From positions 26,746-90,745 of the forward strand of contig VUYV01000518.1 of assembly GCA_008711295.1 (NCBI GenBank): a stretch of DNA of 64,000 nt, written 5' to 3'. Numbering within the stretch: position 1 is the stretch's first letter; the number at the start of each line of letters is the position of its first letter. Below, piece by piece: positions 49,721 through 61,663 of the stretch. The translations under genes and the position numbers were made by a program. This stretch comes from Anarhynchus alexandrinus. Taxonomy: Eukaryota; Chordata; Aves; Charadriiformes; Charadriidae. The notes beneath the pieces are model-generated. The model saw only the letters and a list, made by a program, of their open reading frames with translations. It ran no database searches and was not told where the DNA came from.

Positions 49721-49764
49721 TGCCATGGGTTAACCCTATCAGGCAGCTAAGCCCTACACAGTAC
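49721..49764 (-). mobile_element. Stump of the 5' LTR
   Basis: Only the last 44 bp of this LTR remain. The sequence beyond 49764 shows no LTR similarity, so the upstream part was lost by deletion. Confidence 0.65.
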
Positions 49765-51149
49765 ACCTGTCCAGTGTATTTTTCCTTCAGCATGAGAGAC
49801 TTACATCACAGAGATGGCTATTCCATCCCACTGTGCACTTATACTTATGGGCAATGGTCTGCTGAAAATCCATGACAAAATTGTTAATATTCTACGATGT
49901 CTGACCAATACATGGGGTAAGTTCTAACAAAAGCTTACTAGAGGCTCTGGCTTTTTGAGCCTGGAGTTTATGTGTTTCCCCATAGTGGAGTAGTCTAATC
50001 ATGGCTGTTTATCCTGTTTGGGAAACAGTAGTTAAAATGTGTGCTTTGCACTAAATTTTGCTTCCATTTGCAGGGGGGAAATACCTTCATATTCAACCCA
50101 TTCTGAGTTTTAATATTCTCTCAGTTTTCCTCCTAGCATTTCTGAAAACTGACAAAACAGTATTCCAGGACTTCATTTATTCAAAATATTTAAAGAAGTC
50201 CTTAAATCGTTTTGAACAGAAAAGAAACATTGTAGGAAATAAAATGGTGTAATTTGTCAAGCTGAATGGCATGTGAAATGATAGATGACACCCTGGCTCC
50301 ACAGAACTTACACAGAAGTTTTACCATTGATTTAAATGAAGACAGTTTTGGAACAGCTATGAACAAATATCTTGTCTTAGCAGCTCATTTTTCTGAAGAG
50401 AAGAGAAAGTAGAGAAAGAACAGCATGTTCTTTCATAGAGTGGAGCAATATAATAGAAAAAATAATAAGACTGGTTTGGAAAGATCAGGAATAAGACAGA
50501 GAAAAGGGGTGAGTTATTGGAAACCAAAGAGATTTTTCTAAAAAGAAAAAAATATCTGTACAGACAAGACAGAGGATGTTCCAAATAATCTTTATTCATT
50601 TTTTAACAATTCTAAGAAACTGAAGGAAGTTGTAGCATTTGGAACAGATTCTGATTGTTCAACACAGATGTCACAAATCATGGCAGGTTAGTAGCTAGCT
50701 CCAGTGAGGAAAATCTCCTAAACTGCCTTGACAAACAATGGTGAATGATTGGTGCCTAACTTCATCAACCTGAATCCTCTTTGGAGGCACCTATATCTTC
50801 CAACGCACTGTAGTGGGAAAATAGACACCTCAAGAAGTTTTCACTTGGCTGAAAACCCACCAGAGCCAAGCATAGGTAGGAAAAGTTTCTCTAACACTCC
50901 CAGAAAAAGGGTAGACAAATTAGGCTACGTACCAAATCCCAACCCCCAAAAAACACTTTGAATGCAGAGTTTAGCTTAAGAATTTGCAACACGTTAATTG
51001 TCTCATTATGAAGAAAGTCAAGATATGTTGCCCACTTCATAAAAGACTGCTATACTCATCATACCTTCAGCTATGTTCGGACCATACCATTGTTCATTCC
51101 CACTGTTGAAAGGGAAAAACTCTGCAGAAAGTCATCAAAGATTCAGTCA
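49765..51149. other. Unique AT-rich non-coding DNA
   Basis: Nothing recognisable is seen. Confidence 0.45.
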
Positions 51150-51545
51150 AGGCACTACCAGGCCTTTGTGGCCCTGCCCGGCCTCCCCAGGATCTCTCCC
51201 CACCCCTGTCCATGGGCCCTGGGGTGACATACAAGCCCAGGCCTGGCCACCCAAACCTGGCCTGAGCTACAGTGTAGGTCTCCAGCCCTGACTGTGGCAC
51301 CAACTCCTTCTGCTCTTGACTGAATCCCACGGTTGCACCTTGGACCTGGTTCATCACCTGCCATATTGGGGGCTACCTGTGGGCCCTGTAATCAGCCCCA
51401 GGCTCTGCCCATCGTGCTCAGACCCCATAGGACAAATTCTCAGAATCTCAGAGTCTCTCCCCGTGTCATGCAACCCCACTTCTGCAGCCCCCTGTCAGAT
51501 TCACAGGGACAAGGGAAGAGTGACCGACCCAGTTATGTCATTCAG
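51150..51545. repeat. GC-rich island, probably a dispersed repeat of unknown class
   Basis: The composition shifts sharply to C/G-rich, with words such as CCATGGGCCCTGGGGTGACA and ACCTGCCATATTGGGGGCTA, and there are overlapping open frames on both strands (minus 51094-51357, plus 51316-51597). Coding shadows on both strands at once suggest GC composition and not a gene. I recall similar GC-rich repeats in birds but cannot name the family. No ends or flanking duplication were found. Confidence 0.35.
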
Positions 51546-52229
51546 TAACTCACTGGATTCTGCTATTGTTTTTACATTCTTTTCCAATGTTACATGAAAA
51601 TGCAAAAGTTTCTGAAGCAACTAAAGAAATTCTGACCAGGAATCAGTTTTATACTTCCTGGACCAGCATACTTTTTATTTAAAATACAGTTTGTCTAGAG
51701 ACACGGTCTGAGTATTCCATATTAGAGAGATGCTGCTGCTTTTTTTTTTTTCTTTCCCTAAGACAAGAGAGGTTAATTTATAAAGAGGTTCTTCTCTGAA
51801 TGCAGGTGTAAGCGGAAAACCATCACCAAAGGACAAAAAACCTAAATGTAGAAAGTTAAAACCAAATCTGACAAAATTTGAAAATCCCTGAAAATGAACT
51901 TGGAATTTGGGGGTATTACACTGGGCAAGGGTAATGGGGATTTGTGTGGTGGAATACTTTGCTTCTGTGTCCCTGACACTCATTTTCACCTCAATATGAA
52001 GTGACAAAATGGTGCTTACATGCAGGACTTCAGATGTACCTACAATTTACATCCATATTTTATGTGATATGATGTACCAAGATGTCACTCCTGAATTCTA
52101 GGTCTGGACAACCAGATGCCTGAAATTCATTTTTTAAGTGTACCTGCATTTAAAATTTGGCCCTCATCCCATCTTAACTTCAGATCTCTAAAATAGCTAT
52201 AAGTCCATATCTAAGCTAGATAACCTTTA
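51546..52229. other. Unique non-coding DNA
   Basis: AT-rich sequence with a poly-T run at about 51739-51751; nothing else is recognised. Confidence 0.45.
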
Positions 52230-52935
52230 TATGGCACGTACAGTGTGAGAGCACCTGCCTCATTCAGGTTATCTGATCTGTCCCTTATCTGCACCTTTTC
52301 AGTGCAAGAGGGACAATAAGTACAGAGGGAAGCAATAAACAAGAGCACAGAGACACTGACCTGAGACACAAGGGATAACAGAAACAATGCAAAAGACCCC
52401 AGGTCTCCAATCACTAACTGATATGTCATTAGGAAACTCCAGGCACAGCTTTGGAAAGGGCCAGCCTGGACTTCATAAAAAGGAGCCAACAAGGGGAACA
52501 TGAGATTTGGGATGTTCAAGAGTGGGCCTGTGGGACTGTACAAAATGTATTAAGAAATATTTAGCGGAGGGGGACTGGGGAGGAAGAACAAAGGATATAA
52601 AAGTGGAGGTCACATGTAAACTGGGGTGGGTCAGTGCACTTGTCTGGCTGAGCCTTGTGACCAGTCACCCCAGTCCCCAAGTACAGGGTGCCTGTGGGAC
52701 AAGTGTGTAAGTGCTGCATGCGTGCAGCGAGTACCCAGCTGGACCAGCCAGAGAGTCAGGGAACCATGGGGTGGGTAAGGGGGCTGGAATCTGGGTGGAG
52801 GTGCCGGACAGGCAGAGGTCCTCAGGGGGATCCACAAATGTGCATGTGTTTGTGAACCTGGAGAGTGTGGTGTCTGTGCTGCACCAGTGACCTTCTGCCT
52901 CTGCCAGCCCAAGAGCTCAGTTTCTTATTTATCTC
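52230..52935 (+). mobile_element. Candidate LTR or TATA-bearing dispersed repeat
   Basis: A moderately GC-rich unit in AT-rich DNA with one strong TATAAAAG box at 52596-52603, preceded by about 370 bp of U3-like sequence (AGGTTATCTGATCTGTCCCT, CACAGCTTTGGAAAGGGCCA) and followed by about 330 bp rich in CACCCCAGTCCC, GGAATCTGGGTGGAGGTGCC and TGTG words. The single TATA box in the middle of a 0.7-kb unit resembles an LTR. The ends were not resolved and no duplication was seen, so the class is uncertain. Confidence 0.4.
52596..52603 (+). promoter_or_regulatory. TATA box of the candidate LTR
   Basis: TATAAAAG in a purine-rich context (GGATATAAAAGTGG); the best match to a TATA box in this region. 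Confidence 0.4.
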
Positions 52936-55663
52936 TTCCCATAACTTCTCCTGTGATTCTTCCTGAAGTTCCTCTGGAGATGGCACCTATGGCAGTGGTC
53001 TGTGAGCATATCTCCACCCGTAATTCAAATTCCTCTATAAGACCTTCTTCTACAATTAATATCATAAAACCAGCCATAAAATCTAATCAAATATACTATC
53101 AATAATTGTTCACATGAAAAAATGATAAAAACTTTATGTCACCCTTTCTGATCATGTAGTCTTCCCCTGTGTAGTCTAATATGAGGGCTGGAACCGAAAC
53201 TTAGATTTATTTTGGTAGGTGGAAAACATCTAGCATACGTTAAGTCCTCCCATAGTTTAATAAAAAGCAATGAATAACAATCAATCACACTTGTCAAATT
53301 TATCCAACAGTACAATGAAGTCCTTAGTTTCAGATTACTTAAGCTGTTTTCTAAAATAAGAGTAAGGTATTAAATGGCAATGTCAAAAAAACTTAAGATA
53401 CTGCAGTGGAGAGAGAGATATAAAAATCTAGTAAGAAAATGCAAGTGCTTTGAGTCAAACATCAAGAAACAAAATGACTATATTAAAATTGAATGTTTCA
53501 GCAAAAAGGTACAGATATCCCTCAAAATCTTAAAACTACACGAAGTCACTTACAATAGTATTTATCTTGCCTAAATTTACACATCTAGACATTATTTGTC
53601 TAATCTGATAATCACCACATGCTGTATCCTTAGTAAATAGAGGAGGCAGCATAATAGAAACAGAAATAGGCACTTTATAGATATCTACTCCTCCTGTTTC
53701 ATGACACCTTTCTAAGTTGCTTGGAATGAAGTACTCTCTGGGTACATCTATTTCATTCCACTAATTGTCTCCATGTCTCCAGCCAATTATTTCAGTTGGA
53801 AAACTGCTTTTAGGTAGATTAAAAAAAATAAATAAATAAGGTAAATTCTGCCCTTATATCTGAGCTTTACAATCCTAACTACATAATTGGGCCTGATGTG
53901 AGAGTTAAACTTCAATGTAGTTCTATATGTTTCTTGTACTGATCTTCTCATGTCATATTATGATTGGTAAACCTTAGCCAGTAGTGGCAGAACCTCAGTA
54001 ATCTGCAACATCTGAACAAAAATAGTAATATATGATAAGCATGCCTCACGCATATCTCACCCATCATATAATAGTTTGTTGTCTTCCCCTGCAGCTGAAA
54101 AATAAAGGTGGACTATTATTCTCTTTCCTCAAAAAGGGAAACTGTTCAAACTTATCAAATCAAATACTACCCCCATTGCTCATGTCTCCTTTTTCCAGTG
54201 ACTGCTGAACGAAAACCACATTCCACTGTAAAGAGATTTAGAAAAAAATGTTTAGAAAATTACCCATATCCTGCTGATTTCTGAGCTTTCCTTGATCCCT
54301 TGGACATTATCTTACACTCATGAAGTATCCAAGTGGTGTACTTGCCCTAATCAATCTGGAGATATTCACCAGAAAGAAAAACAACTGGACTTCACCTGTT
54401 TACTGCTTGAATATTCTCGTCTGAAGAGATTTTGTTTACATTTGTCTACACTGCAGGCAGGATTTGACAGTAAGCTGCAAATGCCAGTGATTCAAGAACC
54501 TGTATAATGCTAGTATTCTAATTTTCAGTTGAAATAAGAAGTGCTTTCTAACCAGTACCTAGGTAATGTTTGTGGTACATGACATAAATGACAATCTTGT
54601 TCATATATTTAAGTTATGCATTTTTTCCTAAATTATACCGGTGATTTTTGAAAGAATAAAGCCAGAAACAGCTCAGCTTTCCCCAGCAGAGAAGCCTTTT
54701 TCCCATTTGAATAGTGATAGGAGACACAGTAAATTTTTTCCTGAATTTTTAATTGCTTTTCCTTGCCTTTTGAAATTGTGTTTTTTATTTGTCATTTATA
54801 TACATCAATACATAACAATGTGCAGAATAAATTCTATTTGGTTAGAAATTCCTAGTAGCTTTGATCCATTACTGTATGTATTAACTGTATAGCCTCACAT
54901 TAGTAATACAATAAAGCTGAAAAGACACCTTCAAAATCCATTTTACCCTCCAGTTTTTACAGGCAACATCAGAGTGTGCATTTTATATCAAACATCCTCT
55001 ATAATTTGTCCAAATTTCTGATCATTTTACAGTAAGTAAAAGATAGTGTAATTGGTTGTGTTAAAATTGTTTTTGTAATCAGGACAGTGATGGACAGAAT
55101 AATTTCTGAAGAAACAGACATTGATATAATTCACCATAGAAATACCAATGATAGCAAAGGTCAGGCACTGATGGACAGAGAAAATATTAAATTCAAATGG
55201 TTTACTTGACTATGAAGCCCTTGATCCTCTGCCTAAACCTGGAGAATTTAGAGCATCTACCACAAGTCTGAGCAGGAAGTTTAGGCGAGAAAGCAAGCAA
55301 GTATGCCCAGAAATCTAGAATAGGATTCACCTCACCCAATGCAGACATCAACTTTAGACAATTTCTATCATGAAACTCCTTGTTTCTCTCCAGCAACTAT
55401 ACAAGTAGTACAGAAAATTAGCTAAAAAGTAGATATTTACATTGTAGACATCTAAAGTAGGTGCAATCAACCTGATCTCAGGTATCCAAGTAACATAATA
55501 GTCTGGGCACTTAAAAAAGATCTCGAATTCTCAGAGTATGAATATATAAATGGATTAGTAGAAACCCCCACTCATAATAATTTTTCACTCTTTCAGGAGT
55601 CACCTCAGTCACAGTAGAATAACTCCATAATATGAGCTGTAGCATTTAAAAGAGCAAGCAGTT
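52936..55663. other. Unique AT-rich non-coding DNA
   Basis: No gene is seen. A short (AAAT)n run lies at 53821-53840. Confidence 0.5.
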
Positions 55664-56068
55664 CATAGAATCATGGAATCACAGAATGGTTAGAGTCAGA
55701 AGGGAATGTGAAAATCACCTAATTCCAACCCCCCTGCCACCTTCCACTAGACCAGGTTACTCAAAGCCCCATCCAACCTGGCCTTAAACACCTCCAGGGA
55801 TGGGACATCCACAACTTCTCTGGGGAACCAGTTCCACTGTCTCATCACCCTCAGGGTAAAGAACTTCTCCCTTATATCTAATCTAAATCTAACTTCTCTC
55901 ACTTTAAAACCATTAACCCTCATCTTATCGCTACACTGCATAATAAAGATTACTCCCCCATCTTTTCTGTAGACCATCTTTAGGTACTGGAAGGCAGCAA
56001 TAAGGTTTCCATGGAGCCATCTCTTCTCCAGGCTGAACAACCTCAACTCTCTCAGCCTCTCAGTTACC
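55664..56068 (-). mobile_element. CR1 LINE 3' end
   Basis: A minus-strand CR1. At the left is the terminal octamer array reversed (CATAGAATCATGGAATCACA), then the CCAACCCCCCTGCCACCTTC block of the 3' untranslated region, then the C-terminal ORF2. It is 5'-truncated near 56068. Confidence 0.88.
55747..56046 (-). pseudogene. CR1 ORF2 C-terminal fragment, still open
   Basis: The minus frame encodes the last 99 codons of ORF2 without interruption: an L-F-S-L-E-K-R-W-L-H-G-N-L-I-A start, an R-F-R-L-D-I-R-E-K-F-F-T-L-R-V block, a W-N-W-F-P-R-E-V block, then the final S-L-E-V-F-K-A-R-L-D helix and a stop at the normal place. The reverse-transcriptase core is missing. This is a remnant without host function. 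Confidence 0.85.
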
Positions 56069-57763
56069 TCCCTAAAGATCTGCGAGTCTGTACAGAACCT
56101 TTATATGATAAAATGTTGGCTGTTTAGGAAAAGTTCTTCATCTGCATTACAAAAAAAAAAAAAATTCTCAGACTTTTGGAGCTGGTTTAAAAATTATTGT
56201 ATGAATGTGAACAATTAAGTAATGTTTCCATTAATAAAGAGTACCACTGATGATCACGTTAGAGTTTATATTCAGTTGTGCTGTTAACTGTAACTTATCT
56301 GAACATTTACCTTTTATATGTCTTCAAAACTAACTTTCTCTGGAGGCATGCAATCTATGCATATGTATATGGATATATCATATTATTTACTTACGTGTAC
56401 CCATATATATGTATGTCATTTGCACCTGTCCTCCCAATTGAACAACAATTTTCGTTGTTTAGGAAATTAGGAAAAATTAAACCCACCCATTGTCTTAGTT
56501 ACAGAGAAAAAAAATTACATTTCTTACATAAGATGAGAACATTTTCTTTTTCACTTAGAATTGAATAGCTATGTGCAGACACATTATGAATATGTCATGC
56601 ACATATCAAATCTGTTAGAGGTTTATAAATATCATTAGCACAGAGAAATTGTTTTGTTATTCTGAAAATAAGAGGCAGCGTGGAAAAGACCTTTGAAAAG
56701 TGTCAATAACATGGTCAGTAAATCAAAGAGCAAATGCTGAAAATGCTTAAAGCCTATAGTACAGGAAAATAAGCATTAATGGAAAAGATCCACAACTGAA
56801 ACACTTTTTTTCTCCCACAGTGGCTTGTAGATTGTTGGTCTTTTCTATTGATGTTTCTGTTCCTTTGCTTTTAAACAAAGACTGGAAGTTTTATTTGTAA
56901 ATCCCATTAGATGTTATCTTCAGGTACCTTTCAAATCACTGTGCCTTCAGAAACACTTTTTGCCAAGTTTTCAAGCATACTGGGGTTTTATACCCTGGAC
57001 AAAACGCACTAGGAAGATAAGCAAGAACACTAATCTTGTAAATTTGTGACCCTGACAAATGCTGAGGATAAATCAGGAGAATGATAATGAGCAGTTCTGT
57101 TCTCTAAGATAGACTCTGGTCCTAACAGCTAGTAATACAGCATAGCTTGGGACTGGTGAAGAGAGAAACCATTTCACACAAATTTTTCTTATCTAGCCAA
57201 CTAGCTAGCTGGTTATTTCCTGCTTTTTTCAGTTTGGCTTCAGCTACCAGGAACGTTAAACTCTGATTTTTCTGAAAGCTATACCCAGAAGAGTCCGTTC
57301 AAAATGAATCATCCAGGTGCCCACATGGATGTGAGTCTTATCATCAGTCTGGAAAATGTCTTTCCATGAATTATATTGAACTGTTCAAGTAAAAGGAATA
57401 TACCGCATGACATTTCCAGGCAATCAAAGTAGATGTATTTCTTTACATGAGACAGCTACGAGTGATTACTTAAGAACAAGAGCCAGGGCAGCTGTTATTG
57501 ATGTTAATTGTTAACATTATTCTGAAAAACAAATATATTTGAGTAAATTATGTTTTTTCTGGAGAAATCATGTATGTGAGAACAGGTGAAGTTTCTCTCA
57601 CAAAAATATTTCAGTATTGTTTCTCATCACTGTACAGTGTACCACAAGAGTACTAGGATTATTTTTTTTTATACTGATCTTGTAAATGTCAGTAACAGAT
57701 TTCGCCTCAAAAAGACATGGAATTAGGTGTCAAGAGAGTTCAGATAATATATGCTTTGGGTAT
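56069..57763. other. Unique AT-rich non-coding DNA
   Basis: A poly-A run lies at about 56151-56164; nothing else is recognised. Confidence 0.5.
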
Positions 57764-57989
57764 ATAGAATCACAGAATCATTTTGATTGGAAAAGGCCTT
57801 TAAGATCATAAAGTCCAACCATTAACCTACCACTGCCAAATCCACCACTAAACCATGTCCTTAAGCACCTCATCTACACATCTTTTAAATACTTCCAGGG
57901 ATGGTGACGCAACCACTCCACAGGGCAGCCTGTTCCGATGCTTAACAACCCTTTCAGTGAAATCAAATCTAAACCTCCCCTAGTACAAT
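57764..57989 (-). mobile_element. CR1 LINE 3' tail
   Basis: A minus-strand CR1 tail of the same subfamily as 11628-11940: ATAGAATCACAGAATCATTT, then the GGCCTTTAAGATCAT and CCACTAAACCATGTCCTTAA blocks, and the CAGCCTGTTCCGATG block. Compared with the 11628 copy, a stretch of about 20 bp after TTTCAGTGAA is deleted. It is truncated at about 57989. Confidence 0.85.
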
Positions 57990-58008
57990 GTATTATTTTC
58001 TAAATGAA

Positions 58009-58009
58009 N
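58009..58009. other. Unresolved base (N)
   Basis: The only ambiguous base in the window, in AATGAANAAAAAAACC. It is probably a homopolymer consensus problem. Confidence 0.95.
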
Positions 58010-59039
58010 AAAAAAACCACAATGAAAACCCCGCCTTGTAAATACAAAAGCACCTTTACTGTGACTTTGAGTTGATTTTATCATTCATCTGGAAAGGATT
58101 TCACTTTCCTGCAATTTGTTTAATCACAGTTTATCTTAAGGGGCAGTTCATGGAATCAATGTGAAGTACGATAACTAGCTGACTGCATGATCTAATTAAC
58201 ATTACCTTGTTAATTCCTTCCTTCTGTTTTTTGTCATGGTCATTCTTACTCTTTCCACCCACTGCAGATTAATTCCTCAGAGCAGAAACTGTGCCATGCT
58301 CAGTGTTCATGATTCACCTATTACCGACAGCTGCCAAACCTTGTAGGATTTTTTTATCATCAACCATTGTATTATAAATAAAAACATATATTATTAACTC
58401 TCATTGATTTTAGTAAACATAACTAAAGAAAGCCCATATAAATATCAAATCAAATAATCAGACATGAGAAAGAAGCAACAAGAAAAAAAAAGACATTAAT
58501 TCGTGTTTGATCATCTCTACCCTTACAATACAAAATATTCTTATAAGCAGCTGGAACAGATGCTATAGATACAGTATAAAGCTCTGGGGGGGTTTCCTTT
58601 CTGTGGCAAATGATGCATTTGTTCCTACTATGTTTAGTCCATCAAATAATTTATATCAGAAGAAACCAAATATAAGTGCCTCAGTAATGGAAGATCTTAG
58701 TTAATTCATTGATAACCAAATGGGGAAGACAGAAAACATTAGATATTATAATTTAAAATGTTCCAATGTGGCTTTTTATAGAAAAGTAATTGCATGGATG
58801 TTAAATATTCACACTGCAAAGTCGTTCTGAAAAATTGCCTATGTTAAATTTGTCCCCCATCAAGCTTCTATTTTCTAACATTACAACACAGTCCAAGAAA
58901 TATTTGGGTTTGACTTGTTCTTTTGATATTAATGAAGGCTCTAAGAAAACCATTTCAAATAAAAAATATCTCAAAGAATAATCAAGTTTATTTTTCAGCC
59001 TTGCTACAAGATGACCACTCTATTGAGACTGTGGTGACC

Positions 59040-59260
59040 TCACTGTGACTATTCAACGAGTCTGTAATGCTTCACAGTGAAGCTTTTTACTTTATGCTAA
59101 TCAGCATTCATTATTTGCAATTAAAAACATGTGCTTTTATCATTTCACAAACATTTGATTGTGACAGCTAATTCAATGCTAGCTTTGTCTTCAATTTCAA
59201 AGAAGAAGTGTAAACCAATTGGATCACAGTTACTGTGATGACATAAATTTACTACTAAGG
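59040..59260. promoter_or_regulatory. Candidate conserved non-coding element
   Basis: An octamer-like ATGCTAATCAGCATTCATTA at 59094-59113, GATTGTGACAGCTAATTC and a GTTACTGTGATGAC word lie in unique sequence with no repeats. This is only suggestive of an enhancer. Confidence 0.2.
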
Positions 59261-60929
59261 ATATAGACAATTACCCTCTTGCAATAGTAAGGGAACCATG
59301 TAGGTCATACTTTTAAGGGAGTTTATACCCTGGCATAGTAATGTGATGTAGCTCTGTTAATCTAAAAACTCTGTTATCTTTTAACTAAGCTGTCTCCCCA
59401 GTAATCAGTCATGCCAATGTTAAACTTTTTATAGTTTTTAAAACAAAAGTGCTTATTCATTTCATAAATGACATCATTATGCTTTGAGAATATGAAAAAG
59501 CTTTAATTAAATAATTTCTATATTTTATTTAAAGAAATCATTAGGCTTTAAAGAAATATTAGACATACATTTTGGATTTTTACTACTTTGGCAGTTAAAC
59601 TATTTCTTTGCTGGGATACTTTGTATATGAGATTCTATTTTCTTTATAGACATTAATATTTTTTTGCTGTATTTCTATTTCTTTTATAACACTAAAGCTT
59701 ATGCAGGAAATGTCATTTTCTGGTGTCTTTATCTTCTTCACTGTCAGTGGGTGATGTCAGAAAGTTTCTGAAATGTTCAATATTAACACAAGCTCTATTT
59801 TATTCCTCTTCATCTTTTTTTTATTTATGTGACTGTAGTGATGCCTATGAGGTATTTAAAATTTCAAGGTTGTCTGTTACTTAAACTAACCAGTTAGTTA
59901 TTCAAAGATTACCTTCTGCTTCATAGGATTTGAAGTCTACAAGCTTCCTTTTTCTAGTGCTTCTCAAAGGTACTAGCATGGATCAAAATCAGTTAAATAA
60001 ACAATATGACTTTTTCCAGTCACTGGAAGAGACTGGGGGTGGGTTTATTTTACAGAAAAAGGAATTTTTTTGTTTCCACACGCAGTGCTCATAGTCAGTA
60101 TCAACAACAATACCCACCTTTGTGCTTAGCTAAATAAAAATCAGGCAGCAGAGTATGGCTATGCACTTGTATAACCATTGGGTTTTATTCATCAATAATT
60201 CTAATGTTGAAACTGGTATACATAATTTTAAATAAAAAGGTTATTATTTTGAAAAGGCGGATGTTTATATACATCTTTGTAGTCAGATATGCCAGAACAG
60301 CAGAAGCATGTCATCTGCTAATGAGTTTTTCAGTTCTGTTTTAAAAGCCCACAGAGACATGTCAGGACAGTCCTCTGTAAACTATAACAGGCTGTTAAGT
60401 GAACACCTGATTGACACCAAAATTTCAGTATCTTAGTAATAATATCTGCTGTGGCAGCACTGAAAGACATATTCTCTCTTTTACAAAACCAGAATCTCCT
60501 TTGTTCTTTTAATACTTTAATGTAATGAATTGTTTATTGTCCTAAGGAAAATAAATTAACAAGTAAAGGCACCTCTTGGGACCCTGAAAGTGCTTGTGTT
60601 TTGAGATGTCCGTAAACTGTTACCCACAAATCTTTCCTAATTTTCAGCCAATACTGAAGAATAAGTGGTAACTGGTAATTATCCAGTTTCATCAGTACAA
60701 GTGTTCTCTCAATTCATTTGTTAAATACTACCAGTATTTCCTACTGGGTTCATGTCATCTACCATAGTTTCAATGTATCTGTGAAAAACTTGTCTCCAAC
60801 AAGATACCTCATGGCTCTCATGAATCAAATGTCTGTTCTCAATACATCTAACAGCAGTAGGAAAATGTATTATCTTTTTTTCATTGACATATACATATTA
60901 CACAAGACCTTTAATAATATTTAACTAGT

Positions 60930-61663
60930 TGTCGTGGTTTAGGCTGAATCAGCTACTGGGGACGTGGAGCACCCCAGATGGGACTGATAGATGCTCCCCA
61001 CTACCCCTCTTCAAAGAGAGAGACAGAGGAGGAAAAAGAGACTTATGAGTTTAGAAGGAACTAAACTACTTTAATGAAATATTAATACTAAAATAAAAAT
61101 AAATAATGACATATATACAAAACCGTATCAAGCTCCCAGGATGACAATCACGACACTGGCTGGCACTGGGGAAGTCCCAGGCTGGACTCAGTGATGGATG
61201 GGAACTGGATTCCAGATCTGCATTCAGGATCAGGATCAAAGGCAGACGAACAGACAGAGTCCTCACCAGATGTCAGCCATTGAAGAAAAAGGGCTGACCC
61301 TTCGATCCCTCAGCTTTTATACTGAGCATGAGGCAGGTGGGATGGAACACCCTGTTGATCAGTTTTGGGTCACCTGTCCTGTCCACTTCTCCCTGCAGGT
61401 GGGATCCCTCTATGCTTTTCCGCTTCCAACCCTCCAACGGGGCAAATAACAAAGTCAGCTGACCCTGGTTGTTATAGCAATAAGTATAAGCAAGAGTTTC
61501 TCTGCATACCGTGCCTTGGCATCAACTACTAACATAGGTCTAATCACTCTGAGAGCAAACAGTGTCTACACAATACGCTGTTAATTTCAGTAGTTAGAAG
61601 AGCCCTAGCTAAGAAGCAAAGTTACTGAACAAAATTGGTCCTGTTTTACCTCAAACCAGGACA
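60930..61663 (-). mobile_element. Solo LTR, sister of the LTR at 29565
   Basis: A 734-bp LTR on the minus strand from TGTCCTGGTTTGAGG (right end) to CTAAACCACGACA (left end). It has the reverse-complement TATA box at 61314-61321 and the ATTAAA signal at 61070-61075. It aligns along its whole length with 29565-30322, with small indels; by eye identity is about 80-85%. The flanks CTAGT (60925-60929) and CTTGT (61664-61668) form a 5-bp target-site duplication with one mismatch. No polypurine tract or internal sequence adjoins it, so it is a solo LTR. Short open frames inside it are incidental. Confidence 0.83.
61314..61321 (-). promoter_or_regulatory. LTR TATA box
   Basis: TATAAAAG on the minus strand, in the same context as the box at 29929-29936. 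Confidence 0.6.

Larger units (their letters stand above)
48512..49764 (-). mobile_element. Internally deleted endogenous retrovirus, ERVK-like
   Basis: Both ends carry the same LTR 3' end in the same (minus) orientation: TCACGTGGTTTAAT...GGCAGTTCAGCCCCACACAG from 48512 and TGCCATGGGTTAACC...GGCAGCTAAGCCCTACACAG from 49721. Just inside the right copy is a lysine-tRNA-type primer-binding site, followed leftward by an untranslated leader with tandem modules. Gag, pol and env are gone, and so is most of each LTR. What remains is a leader joined to an LTR tail. A typical avian endogenous retrovirus is several kilobases long, so most has been deleted. No open frame of retroviral type is left. Confidence 0.72.
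57990..60929. other. Unique AT-rich non-coding DNA
   Basis: No gene is recognised. Base 58009 is an unresolved N next to an A-run. The part at about 59040-59260 has transposon-free, motif-dense texture and could be a conserved element. Confidence 0.45.

Noticed and set aside
52631..52912. Proline-rich minus frame in the candidate LTR
   Set aside because: GC-rich composition explains it; the opposite strand carries the TATA box and the frame matches nothing known.
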